This document shows, in pieces, positions 36,620 to 48,431 of a stretch of DNA of 64,000 nucleotides. Below the pieces are notes generated by a model. That model was not told the DNA's origin, did no database searches, and saw nothing but the letters and a program-made list of their open reading frames with translations. The position numbers and the translations under genes were made by a program. The DNA comes from Tillus elongatus (Eukaryota > Arthropoda > Insecta > Coleoptera > Cleridae). The stretch's first letter is position 1; each line of letters begins with the position of its first letter. The stretch is from the NCBI GenBank assembly GCA_964006375.1, contig OZ023266.1, positions 65,164,946 to 65,228,945 on the forward strand, in the 5' to 3' direction.

Positions 36620-37495
36620 TTATTAGTGGTAGAAAAATGGTGCGGTAAAGAGGGTCTGGCGGTAAATCCGCGGAAAACCTCTGTCAGGCCATTTACAAGG
36701 AAAATTCCAGGGTGCGTTTAAACAGGTGTGGCTGTATGACATCTCCATACCAAGCGTTACGAGGGTCAATGATCTAGGGATGACCCTAGATAGCAGATTG
36801 AGATTCATTCCGCACTTAGAGAAGATAACTAGGAAAGCCACGAGGGCCTTATGGACCTGTCGGAAAATGTTTTATAAAAAATGGGAACTATCACCACGCA
36901 TGACTAATTGGATATACCTGAGAATAGTTAGACCCATCATCACGTATGGATCATTACTGCGGTGTGATAATACCTACACACAGCATTGCACAAAAACACT
37001 ACAACGAATGGCCTGCTTGATCATTACTAGGGCGATTACAACGACGTCCACAGCGGCTATGGAAACCATGCTGAACCTGCCACCGCTATACCTAGTTGTG
37101 GAGGTGGAGGCAATCATAGGGGCCTAGAGACTGAAGACCAACACAGAAGAGGGAAATTCATGGGATGGTCACAGCCACATCCTAAGAACAATAGATGGTA
37201 ACCACACTATGAGCATGACCTCAGGAAGGGTAAAGACCTATCGCACAACTATGCCCTACGAGATAATTACCTCGAGTCGGGAAGACTGGATAGATGGGAA
37301 CAACCCAAAGCTCAATGGAACTGTCTATTTCACTGACAGTGCCAAAAGAGCAGCCGGAGTATGATACGGTATATACGGAAGCAACAAACCGGGACGTAAA
37401 ACAGCTGGCATCTTGTGTCGGTATGCAACCGTATTCCAGGCGGAAACAATAGCCATAATGATATGTGCACAACTGCTTCTAGATTGTTGTTCTTA
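36620..37495 (+). pseudogene. LINE pseudogene: RT C-terminus and RNase H start
   Basis: VEKWCGKEGLAVNPRKTSVR at 36630 on matches the post-YADD region. The frame at 36726-37127 continues with VTRVNDLGMTLDSRLRFIPH, RKATRALWTCRKMFYKKWEL, RIVRPIITYGSLLRCDNTY and RMACLIITRAITTTSTAAME with LNLPPLYLVVEVEA, a typical LINE C-terminal RT/thumb order. Near 37316 an RNase H beginning is readable: NGTVYFTDSAKRAAGV, then ATVFQAETIAIMICAQ. It is cut off at about 37495 by R1 sequence. Stops and a frameshift separate the blocks. An RNase H downstream of RT suggests an I/R1/LOA-type LINE, unlike the 45-48 kb element. Confidence 0.85.
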
Positions 37496-37940
37496 CAAAC
37501 AAACATTATATTTCGGTCAAAAAATGCAAACATGCAATAATATAAGGGTGTTTCAAAAAATTTTGGTATCGACAATGACTTATGGGCCACCTGTGATTGT
37601 CAAAATAATTCTATAGGATGTGGCTCAAGACACCCAATAATGAACGTATTCAAGTTTTTCTCGTATATCCTATCATAACAATTATATTGAGCTTTACCGT
37701 AGAAATAGTCACCCTGCCTATAAGTAAACAGATAAAAGCTGAAACTAAACCCGGATATGGATTTTAGGGGGGCTAGTTTAACTCATTTGAAGAAATCTTT
37801 TTAAAATACAAAGGTCGCGTTCTCCTCATTCTACATTTTTTTTCCGAAAATTAGCTAAAAATTATAGACCCTAGAAGCTTAAACTTAACTACCGCCAAAT
37901 AATCAGCAAAGGGGTCAATTTGAAATCAAATTTCTGGAAA
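37495..37940. repeat. R1-family fragment
   Basis: TTCTTACAAACAAACATTAT, AATGACTTATGGGCCACCTG, TTGAGCTTTACCGTAGAAAT and a degraded right block. It truncates the LINE on its left. Confidence 0.65.
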
Positions 37941-38164
37941 TATTTGAAGCTAAATTTATTTTGGAAAAATAGCATTATTTACTTGAAAAAAATTAAACCT
38001 AAGTTTAATGGGAAAAATTATTCCAACCAAGAACAAACGAAGTTTAGCGCAAATGTTCAAATTGTTCCCCACTTGTAAAAACTTTTTGCACTGCGCTCAA
38101 AAATGTGAAGATTGATTTGCTCCACTTCAGCGCGAGTTATTTGCTGTAGCTGCTTTTCTGCGTA

Positions 38165-39336
38165 CCTTTCTTTTGCAAGTGGCTTAGATAAGTTCTTTGC
38201 GAAAAAATCGGCCCAGGTTCCCCCAAGAAATTTTGTGTTTTCTTTTGGAAAAAGACTATCTCTCCAGAAATAACACAGTAAGGAAACCAACGCATATTTT
38301 TGATATGAAGAGTAAACCATGTACCAAAATTTAGGTGTGTAAGTTTAAAGGAAAAAAAGTTACGGGCATTTAAAGACAAAAAAATTGGGGGTTTCCTCAA
38401 GATGTCAAAGTCGCGATCTGACACGTCAAAATTGGCAACATTCAGCCAAAGAACCTGAAACAAATACGGATTATGTAATGAAAGTGTCACAAGAAGACTG
38501 TTCTGCAAACCTTTAAGTTTCAGCTTCAACCGCCATTGTCCTTTATTTTACTAAAGTATTTCCAGAAACATCATTTCAAATAACCCCTTCTCTGATGCAT
38601 TAGCAGTAGTTCTAGCTAAGCTTATGGTTTCACGGTCTATAATTTTTAGCTCATTTTCGTCGAAAAAATTCGTTGTTGAGGAGACAGCAACTTTTGAATT
38701 TTAAAAAGATTTCTTCAAATGAGCGCAAAGTAGGCTTTCTAGATCCCAAATCCGGGTTTAGTTTCAGTTTTTATATGTTAACACATACACAGGGTGACCA
38801 TTTCTACGGTAAAGCTCAATATGATTGTTATTACACAGGATACGAAGAAAAGTTGTATACGTTAATTATAGCGTATCTTGAGCTACATCTAATAAAATTA
38901 TTTTGACAATCACAGGCTGGCCTATAACTCGTTTGTGATATCTAATTTATTGTTTCGAACACCCTTATATTATCGCAATTTTGCATTTTTTTAAGGAAAT
39001 ATTGTTTGTAAGAAAAAAAATCGAATCGTAGTGAGTGCGTTTGAGTAGCGAAGTTTTATTAAATACTTCAAATTTAAATAACTCAATTTGCTATTAACCT
39101 AAGGTTTCTTGGCTATCAAAGCAGTTTTCTCGGAAACATTTTAAGTTTATTTTCGGAAAACTTTTGTATATTTTCAAACAATTAGTGATTTCGATAAAAT
39201 ATGGTACATTGTTTCTACTATATAGGTTATACCGATAACTGGATTGATGCCTGCTTGCAGTAGAGAGATAAATTTGTTATTAAAAATATTTTTATGAAAA
39301 TTCACATCCACAACGCACTTGCTGCGTCCAAACTTT
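38165..39336. repeat. R1-family composite inside the mariner
   Basis: 141-bp-type unit (GTACCTTTCTTTTGCAAGTG), the GATCTGACACGTCAAAATTG block, the reverse right block near 38700-38780, ACAGGGTGACCATTTCTACG, and a terminal module ending CACTTGCTGCGTCCAAACTT at 39336. Confidence 0.65.
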
Positions 39337-39339
39337 TCA

Positions 39340-40242
39340 TCTTTCAGGAAATGTGACATGCAGATGTTGACTGAAGTGTACATCTAAGTGAGAAAGTGTC
39401 CCGTCTTGCTGATACCTAATATCTTTTTTTTTGTTCCCTCAGGGCTCGTCCGCGGCCTTGCCGCCCCGATAGCACCGCAGCCCTTGGTTGATTGTGCATA
39501 TACCTAATATCTTGATGGGGCACATCTGCCTTGTGATTGTTTGGAAAAGCTTGTGGCAGAACTAAAGCCAATCGCAAGAAATTTAGGTAACGTGCTGCTG
39601 TTAGATTTCCTTGAAATGGGAATAGTCTCTTTCCACTCTGCCATGACGTTGGCTGTGAGAGTCTTAAATCCAATTTTCTCGTGACCAATACCTGGAGTTG
39701 TGGCGATTTACTGTCGCATTCAGGCAACAAGTGGCTTCATCGGAAAAGAGAATGCTATTAAGACAATTTGTATCTTGATACCTCTAATTGTTCACAAAAC
39801 TGTAAACGGCGGTCTGAATCATCTCGTTTTACTTGTGTATCAACTGCACTTTTCAAAGATGATACTTCCCTTCTTTGAATAATTTTACCACTAAAGACTG
39901 GTTCACATTATTGTTTAGGGCATGTTGCCTTGTAGAATGGTTGGGATTTTTTTCAGTTTCAAGCAATATATCCAATCTGACTTCTTAACTTACTCGAGGT
40001 TGACCTTATCAAGGCAGATCTCTTACGGATCCGCCTTATGTGAATTTGGCAACTAATTTACTTACTGTAGGTCTTGCAATTGGCGATCTCTCAGGATGTT
40101 GTTGGTTAACTAACGCGAATGCTTCCTGAAAACTTCTAAGCCTGTCGCCATATCCAATCATTATTATTATCTCTATTCTCCCCTTTTTGGTCAAACGAGC
40201 CATTTTTGTTAATTTGGAATTAGAACTGATTACTTTTAGCAC
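39340..40242 (-). pseudogene. Mariner-like transposase pseudogene with a retroposed insert
   Basis: Minus strand begins MARLTKKGRIEIIIMIGYGD and RLRSFQEAFALVNQQHPERS (40036-40242), the DUF4817-like helix-turn-helix domain. A stop-broken centre follows. Then FQGNLTAARYLNFLRLALV and PNNHKADVPHQDIRY lead into a 74-bp foreign insert. Beyond the insert the frame resumes at YQQDGTLSHLDVH, the second catalytic Asp box, and ends at the R1 junction near 39336. Confidence 0.8.
39426..39499 (-). ncRNA. 74-bp retroposed GC-rich insert with 14-bp target duplication
   Basis: Flanked by ATACCTAATATCTT at 39412-39425 and 39500-39513. On the minus strand it ends in a 7-A tail (GAGGGAACAAAAAAA) and starts TATGCACAATCAACC. 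The body is GC-rich and can fold (GGGCT with AGCCC, GCGG with CCGC). Source RNA not recognised. Confidence 0.7.
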
Positions 40243-40260
40243 TCCAACACTTTCGCCGCT

Positions 40261-41032
40261 AAGAGTATTAATTTATTAATTTAAATTACAGGTAATAATT
40301 GAAATTAATTCACGATTTAACATTATTGTCTTTACTTACTGAATTCCAAATTGATGCATCGATAAAAGTCCGATAACTAAATTCTTATAATAGAAAATTA
40401 GTCAATAAATTATCACATGTGTTGTTAAAAATTGATTTTATTTTTACTTTTTGTTCTACCTGCCAAATAGTTACAAGACAAGTATTAAAAATCACAGAAT
40501 CAAATTAGAAAAGTGAAGTAAAATCTCAATAATTTAAAGAAAACTCCGCCTAAATAAAACCGTAAAAAATATTTCTTATTAAATTTACGTTTCCATTTTT
40601 TAAAGTGAATAATACAAATTTAAACAAAAAATTTTGCAGGTACCATTTTTTTACATCGTCATTTAGGTAGTGAGCAGGACAATGGAAAAACAGCAAAAAA
40701 TATGTTTGTGATTTAAAAAAAAGTTATGATGACGTCATTATTCAGAAATAGGTGACGTCATAAACGTACTTTTTACGTCATAAGTTGGCAATTGAAAAGA
40801 AAAATTGACCTGTCAGGCGTTTTCTTGAAAAACTTAAGTAACGCATTTGTGAATTATCTTCCTAATTTATCATCACACTGTACATTAGCTACTGCACAAG
40901 TAAATCTTGTTGACGTGAGTTGGTATACATGAGTGTATCCGCGCTCGCGTATGTGTGTGAGTGGATATGTATGTATGTTTTAATTTTGATACTTAGTTCA
41001 CTATGTTAAAACTGGAACCTGTGATGAGCACT
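40261..41032. other. Non-coding stretch with a cluster of CRE-like palindromes
   Basis: TGACGTCA at 40730-40737 and 40753-40760 and TTACGTCA at 40773-40780 (bZIP/CREB-type sites). The segment 41014-41032 (AACCTGTGATGAGCAC) is the outward continuation of the palindrome's left unit. Confidence 0.5.
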
Positions 41033-41228
41033 AATAAGTACACTTGGAGAACACCCAAATCACCACAACACATATTTCAGAGACCTTACGATCGTTTCGT
41101 TGACAATGTCAACATCTTCAGAGGAATAATTTTCTTCCTCTGAAGATGTTGACATTGTCAACGAAACGATCGTAAGGTCTCTGAAATATGTGTTGTGGTG
41201 ATTTGGGTGTTCTCCAAGTGTACTTATT
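41033..41228. repeat. Perfect inverted repeat, 94-bp arms, 8-bp loop
   Basis: 41033-41126 and 41135-41228 are exact reverse complements, checked base by base; the loop is TAATTTTC. Each arm carries a hammerhead-like core reading outward from the loop. Confidence 0.95.
41137..41178 (+). ncRNA. Hammerhead-ribozyme-like motif in the right palindrome arm (mirrored in the left arm on the minus strand)
   Basis: CCT, then core CTGAAGA (fits CUGANGA), T, stem GTTGAC-ATT-GTCAAC, GAAAC, loop GATC, GTA (allowed NUH cleavage triplet), then AGG pairing with CCT. Stem I is only 3 bp, and an extra U lies before stem II, so activity is uncertain. The mirror copy is at 41084-41124, minus strand. Confidence 0.5.
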
Positions 41229-41415
41229 TGATACCTAGTTTTTGTAAACAGCAAATTTATAGGGAGATAAAAGAAATAAGTTAAAAGAAAAACAAGAGGT
41301 TGTTAGATTAGCATTCTTAAGGCATGTTTCGCCATCGTGAAAAGCAAGGCCAAATGCATCCTTGTACATTTTAAAGATTGACAGTGACTGAATGAGCCCG
41401 TTGTCAAAGTCAAAA

Positions 41416-41522
<107 letters not shown>

Positions 41523-42437
41523 AGCACAATGTATATATTTATACACTTCTCATTTTTTCTCAATCCTATAAGATTAAATTTTAGACCAGGGCCTGCAAAA
41601 CGGTAAAGATAATTAAGATAAGTTTATTTTTTATTAAAATCCATGAAAAACAAAAGCCAATAGCAGAAGACGATAAAGCACCTGCGACTTGTTCTTTTCC
41701 CGTAAGTTCATAACAAATTTTCTTTTGGTTAGACTTGTTTACTATATACATTTATTATTCTTAAAATTCAAAGCACATGCTTTAGGCGTAGCTTATTTGC
41801 AAATGTAGGTTTCTGTATAAAAAGACAAAAGCAAAAAGTCACAAAACAATGTAAATATCTTGAATTCATTTTTATCGTTAAACTTTTTTAATCTCAACAA
41901 TACGTGAGAGCATAAAGTGGAAAACTGTTATGGAAAGCTTAACAATCTTCATTTGATTAAACACAAACTTTATGAACAGTATATAAACAGACCGAAACAT
42001 AATGTGTTGAGTTCCAAGTGTTTCTCTTTCAACTTAATTATAATTTTCCTTGAGTTTCACTGAAAACGTATACTTCTGAGATTACCACGTGCTAAGTTGG
42101 CTGTGACTTTCATTGTATTCTAAATTTAAATTTCATGCAAGGACCACAGTTTTCGCCCCCTACTTAAGACAAAATCGATAACTTTAAACACTTTTGTTTT
42201 AAATGCAATGGCGCCTTTAATTTTACCACGTGCATGACCAAAACTAATTACAAGTACCTACCTCTATATTCTTTACAAATGTGTATAAGCGGGCGGCTAT
42301 GAAAACAGATTTCAAGTTGAGACTGCATAACTTTGGTGTTTTTGTTGTATTCGTTGCCACCCATTATTTTGGAATTTTACACTTGAAGGTTGTTGATCTT
42401 AGCAATCATAAGTGTTAGGATTCTCTGTGGATTTTCT
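41523..42437. other. No recognised gene
   Basis: AT-rich unique-looking sequence; nothing supported. Confidence 0.4.
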
Positions 42438-42625
42438 AGCCTTTTTCGACTAGTTTTTAAAATTAACCAATAGCGAGGTCATACTGCTGAGATTTAAAAA
42501 TATCTTTAAATGAGCCAAGGAGCCCCTATGGGGCCCATGTTTAGGGTCAGTTATAATGTTTATAATTGACAACTCATGAATGATCAAAAATGTGAAATCA
42601 CCGTCCTTTGTAAATTTCAATATAC

Positions 42626-44446
<1,821 letters not shown>

Positions 44447-44619
44447 ATAAAAATTTATTAACTGGTTTTGATTAAACTTGGGGAGTACGTTTCTCATGTA
44501 AATATCTTGCAGCTCGTTAAAAAGCTCAATCACACCAGTTTTCCGCAAAGAAAATAAGTTTTTCTCCTAAAGGATTCATATCTCCAAGAATAATAAAGCT
44601 CTTTACATTAAAGTTGTTG

Positions 44620-44699
44620 ATGTTTAGGGTCAGTTATAATGTTTATAATTGACAACTCACAAATGACCAAAATGCGAAATCACCGTCCTTTGTAAATTT

Positions 44700-44789
<90 letters not shown>

Positions 44790-44900
44790 ATAAAAAATTA
44801 TTAACCGGTTTTGATCAAACTTGGCGAGTACGTTTCTCTTGTAAATATCTTGCAGCTCGTTAAAAAGCTCAATCATACCAGTTTTCCAGTTTTCAAACAT
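44620..44900. repeat. Second copy of the mariner's host repeat (empty-site paralogue) with (TA)n 44702-44787
   Basis: TGTTTAGGGTCAGTTATAAT and CACCGTCCTTTGTAAATTTC (before the array) match 42538-42625. TTATTAACCGGTTTTGATCA (after it) matches 44456-44475. Confidence 0.8.
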
Positions 44901-45059
44901 TGCATAACATCTGCTTGATATTTTTTTTAAATTTATGTTAAATTGTTACCCTACTTCATTTACCTAAAATGTTTGCACAACAGAAATGTGATGTACTTAG
45001 ACCGTCTTTGTCAGTCTTACATGTAAAGCTACTGTATTTTATCACCTTCCAAAAAAACT

Positions 45060-45235
45060 ACGAACGCAGCAAGTACGTTACGGAAGCAAATTTTCATTAC
45101 AATTTGTTTCCATAAAAATCTTAGTTAATGTAAATAAACAAGCGTTTAGAATATCCTGGTGCAGCAAGTGTGTTATGGTAGCGAATATCCATTAAAATAT
45201 TTGAGTTCCCAATAGCTTATGTTATCATTATGGTA
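45060..45235 (+). repeat. Two partial R1 left ends
   Basis: ACGAACGCAGCAAGTACGTT near 45060 and GGTGCAGCAAGTGTGTTATG near 45160 are successive R1 starts. Confidence 0.6.
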
Positions 45236-45271
45236 GAATATGTAACTTACCTATGTAAAAGCCTCACTAGA

Positions 45272-45420
45272 GCCTCGGTGGTTCAGTGGTGAGAACGTGT
45301 GCCTCTGAATCGAAGCGTACAGGGTTCGATCCCAGGATTATCCTTTCACTTTTCAAGGACATACTGTAACAGTTACATTAATGAAGACCGTTGCATTGTA
45401 TTTGAGTAAGTTGAATATCT
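45272..45420 (+). mobile_element. tRNA-derived SINE
   Basis: tRNA-like head at 45272-45343 with an A box (GTGGTTCAGTGG) and a perfect B box (GGTTCGATCCC), the RNA polymerase III internal promoter. A tRNA-unrelated body of about 75 bp follows. The acceptor and anticodon stems do not pair, so it is not a functional tRNA. It ends at the T-run shared with the LINE 3' end. Confidence 0.75.
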
Positions 45421-45465
45421 TTTTTTTTTTTCAACAACACACCACGAGGGCTTACAGCCTAAATA

Positions 45466-47892
45466 CTATCGTACCGTGGGTGTCGACAAGAAGGAAAGAG
45501 GCAACTTGTTAATTCTGGACTTGAAAGTTTGGAGGTTCGGAGGAGAAGGAAAAACATGTGCCGGCAAGCAATTCCACAACTTGGAAGTCCTCGGGACAAA
45601 AGAGCGGGCATAACAAGATGTTCTATGTCTGGTGACCTGGCCAGTAAAAGGGTGCATTCGCTCTGTTCCCCTGGTAGATCTGTTGGGGGCAGCAGGTGGA
45701 GGAACTATGGAAGAAAGCTCCTCTGAGCAGTGCCCATGCACATATCTATAAAAGAGAGAGAGGTCACCAACGGCACGTCGGTGGGCAAGGGATGGCAGCT
45801 TTTGGGTAAGGGTAAGGTCACCGATGAGACGTATAGCTCTCTTTTGAATGGAGTCCAGGATAGCGAGTGTAGAAGCGGCAGCAGCACCCCAGATGTGGGA
45901 GCAGTATTCGAGGTTTGGTCTTATTTGTGAAGTATATAAAGTATAGAGATTAGCTGGTGAAAGATATTTGAGAGCCCGGAAGAGGAAACCTAATTTCTTA
46001 GCAGCCGCTTCTGCAATTGATGTGACATGTTGGTGCCAATTGAGATTTCGATCCACAGAGATGCCAACAAGTGAAAAGGACTCTTTACTTTGAATAACTT
46101 GGTTGTTTATTGTGATGGGTCTAGGGCTGGTGTATCTCTTATGAGAAAGAAGGCAAGACTGTAATTTGGTGGGGTTGAATTGTACAAGATTTCTACTTTC
46201 CCAGTCTAATATTTTTTGGAGATCCGCGGAGATAGAACCCTCCATGAGTCTGCGATCCTCATCTAGTTGGGCTAAAGAGACAGGCTTAGTGTATTGTATA
46301 TTGGAGTGGAGGGTTCTGTCGTCCGCGTAACTGTGAACTGGGTTGGATGTGCTAGAGAGGAGGTCATTGATGTGGAGAAGAAACAAAGTAGGGGCTAAAG
46401 CTGAACCTTGAGGAACTCCTGCATTAATTGGATACAGTTTAGAGGAATGGCCATCGACAACAACAGAAATGCTTCGGTTGGAGAGGAAATTTGCAGTCCA
46501 CGTACAGAGTTTTGGTGGTAGGCCATAGGCCGGTAGTTTATTAAGTAGCGCTGCGTGCCAGACCTGGTCGAATGCTTTGGATATGTCTAGAGCGACAATC
46601 TGGGGTTCACCGTGTAGTTCCATAGACTTCTTCCAAGAATGGGTGACAAAGGAAAGGAGGTCGGCAGTTAATCTGCGCTGACGGAATCCATACTGCCTGT
46701 CGTGGATTAGACTGTGTTTTTCAAAAAAAAATTGTAATTCGGTGTTTATATACTTTTCCGTCACTTTAGAGATGACTGAAAGGAGAGAAATAGGCCTGTA
46801 GTTGCTAGGAAGCGCTTTCGATCCTTTCTTGGAAACGGGTTGTAGTCGAGCAGTTTTCCAGTTACTAGGGAATATGCCTCTATTGTAAGATGTCTGAAAC
46901 AGACGAGTCAGGACAGGAGCAAGTTCTGGTGCGCATTTTTTGAGAACAATTGCTGGGATCTCGTCAAGGCCGGAGGCTTTCCTGGTATTAAGAGAAGAGA
47001 GCATATTTCGTGCCTTTCTAGTTTTGAAAATGATATCCGTCATTTTATGCGTGACATTGGGGACTGTTGGTGGTTGAACATTGGAAGGTGGGTTGAGAGT
47101 AGAATTGCCGGCGAACAACGAGGCAAAAAGTTCAGCCTTGCCCAGGGCGGTAGAAACAATTTCATCCACTGAGACAAGAGGTGGGAACGTGCTCTTGCAG
47201 AAATTATTCCCAATAGATTTAGCAAGAGTCCAGAAGGGTTTACTGCCGCTGGAGCTTAAGAGGACTTTGTTTTTGATGTGGTTATTAAACGAGTTTTTTG
47301 CCTCAGAAAGACTGCGGATATAGCGGTTTCTTGCGTCGTTAAATGCTTGACGGTTTTCTTGACTGGGATTGTGTAGAAGCTTTTTGTGCGCTTTGACCTT
47401 TTCAAGTCTGGGCTTGTCACAGGATTTAGAGAACCAGGGCTTTTGAGTGGCTGCAGAGGTTTTCTGTGTACGTGGAATAAATAATTCCATGCCAGCTTGG
47501 ATAATTTCGGTGACGTTTTGTGAGATATCAGAGGGGTCAGGATGAGAGAAGCAGACAGACGCCCATGGAAAGGAGGAAAAGTAATCTCGCATTTCGTCCC
47601 AGTTCGCGGAGTTGTAGTGCCAAACGATGCGTGGGTGTGATGACTGTGAGACCTCGGGTTGCATTGCGCAGGAAGCAGTGATCATGCCGTGGTCTGAGTG
47701 ACCCAGGGGGGCGGTGACTGATATTTTATAGCAGTTAGGATTTGTAGTAAGAAAGAGATCCAAGGGATTTGAGTTGTGTGTTGGGATGCGAGGAAAGTAA
47801 GTAGGTTGCTGAACCATATTGGCTAAAGAATTGCTGACTGCAAAGGCCTCCGCTGCTTTCCTTGTGGATCGGTTTTTGAAGATCCTAGCCAT
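45466..47892 (-). CDS. LINE reverse transcriptase (ORF2 C-terminal part)
   Basis: 808-codon open frame, continuing the endonuclease frame after a one-base shift. Residues ~17-75 are the end of the endonuclease (LDLFLTTNPN, LGHSDHGMI). A linker follows, then the RT core: NYRPISLLSVISKVTEKYIN, LDISKAFDQVWH near residue 432, AGVPQGSALAPTLFLLHIND and the catalytic YADD at residue ~522 (46318-46329). Later come LVGISVDRNLNWHQHV and RPNLEYCSHIWG (thumb). No RNase H was seen. The stop at 45466 is about 35 bp before the A-tail. The family is CR1/Jockey-like by general order, not firmly placed. All RT motifs are intact. Confidence 0.9.
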   Translation of the reverse strand: MARIFKNRSTRKAAEAFAVSNSLANMVQQPTYFPRIPTHNSNPLDLFLTTNPNCYKISVTAPLGHSDHGMITASCAMQPEVSQSSHPRIVWHYNSANWDEMRDYFSSFPWASVCFSHPDPSDISQNVTEIIQAGMELFIPRTQKTSAATQKPWFSKSCDKPRLEKVKAHKKLLHNPSQENRQAFNDARNRYIRSLSEAKNSFNNHIKNKVLLSSSGSKPFWTLAKSIGNNFCKSTFPPLVSVDEIVSTALGKAELFASLFAGNSTLNPPSNVQPPTVPNVTHKMTDIIFKTRKARNMLSSLNTRKASGLDEIPAIVLKKCAPELAPVLTRLFQTSYNRGIFPSNWKTARLQPVSKKGSKALPSNYRPISLLSVISKVTEKYINTELQFFFEKHSLIHDRQYGFRQRRLTADLLSFVTHSWKKSMELHGEPQIVALDISKAFDQVWHAALLNKLPAYGLPPKLCTWTANFLSNRSISVVVDGHSSKLYPINAGVPQGSALAPTLFLLHINDLLSSTSNPVHSYADDRTLHSNIQYTKPVSLAQLDEDRRLMEGSISADLQKILDWESRNLVQFNPTKLQSCLLSHKRYTSPRPITINNQVIQSKESFSLVGISVDRNLNWHQHVTSIAEAAAKKLGFLFRALKYLSPANLYTLYTSQIRPNLEYCSHIWGAAAASTLAILDSIQKRAIRLIGDLTLTQKLPSLAHRRAVGDLSLFYRYVHGHCSEELSSIVPPPAAPNRSTRGTERMHPFTGQVTRHRTSCYARSFVPRTSKLWNCLPAHVFPSPPNLQTFKSRINKLPLSFLSTPTVR

Positions 47893-48431
47893 TCCTTATT
47901 ATGTACATTGAAGTCACCAGGAATAGTGACCTCGCAGGAAAGATATTCAGAAATCAGATGTTCGGTTTTTACAGAAAGGTAGTCAAAGAGCTGGACAAAG
48001 TTATTGTCAGAAGGTGACCGGTAAATGCAACAGATGAATTTAGTTGCAGCCCTGAGAGAGAGTTTTATCCATAGTATGTCTTTTCTTCCACCTTCTAAAT
48101 TGGGGAGTCTGGTGCAGGGTAGATTGCTACGGGCGTACGCGCACACGCCTCCATGCAATCTAAAAGAAGTAAGGAGCTTATACCCCGGGAAATTAAGGTG
48201 ATTAGTGGCTGTTTTGGCACTGATTTGAGTTTCGGTCAAGAAGGGGAGTTGGGGCCTATTAGCCTGCAGGAAATGGTGGACGGAGTTCAGGTTAGAATTT
48301 AGGCCACATTCATTCGAGAAGGATATTGTAAATCTCGATGCTGGCGCCCCCTGTACACCCCTCTCCCGGAGATCCGAATGGAGGTGTATTTTGCCTCTGG
48401 AATCTTTTGTACAAGGAGGAGCCATCATCAT
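47823..48431 (-). pseudogene. LINE APE-type endonuclease, separated from RT by a frameshift
   Basis: Minus strand; the frame opens near 48431. It contains RPQLPFLTETQIS (catalytic Glu in the TET motif), GVCAYARSNLP, ILWIKLSL, FICCIYRSPS and IPGDFNVHNKEWLGSSKT (GDFN motif). Just after this, near 47850-47857 (ACAAGGAAAGC), the protein sense moves into the RT frame, where KAAEAFAVSNSLANMVQ continues it. One base appears lost, which is the only obvious lesion. The start is not certain. Confidence 0.85.

Larger units (their letters stand above)
37945..40260 (-). mobile_element. Mariner-like element split by an R1 insertion
   Basis: Transposase N-terminus at 40036-40242 (minus) and middle/QDG region at 39360-39730. 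A C-terminal tail at about 38050-38160 (LQQITRAEVEQINLHIFERS, then FYKWGTI) is separated by 1.2 kb of R1 sequence (38165-39336). Exact TIRs were not established. Confidence 0.65.

Noticed and set aside
39416..39730. Novel 104-codon Arg-rich protein
   Set aside because: It is a mariner transposase frame running into the 74-bp retroposed insert.
45272..45343. Functional tRNA gene
   Set aside because: A and B boxes are good but the acceptor and anticodon stems do not pair; it is a SINE head.
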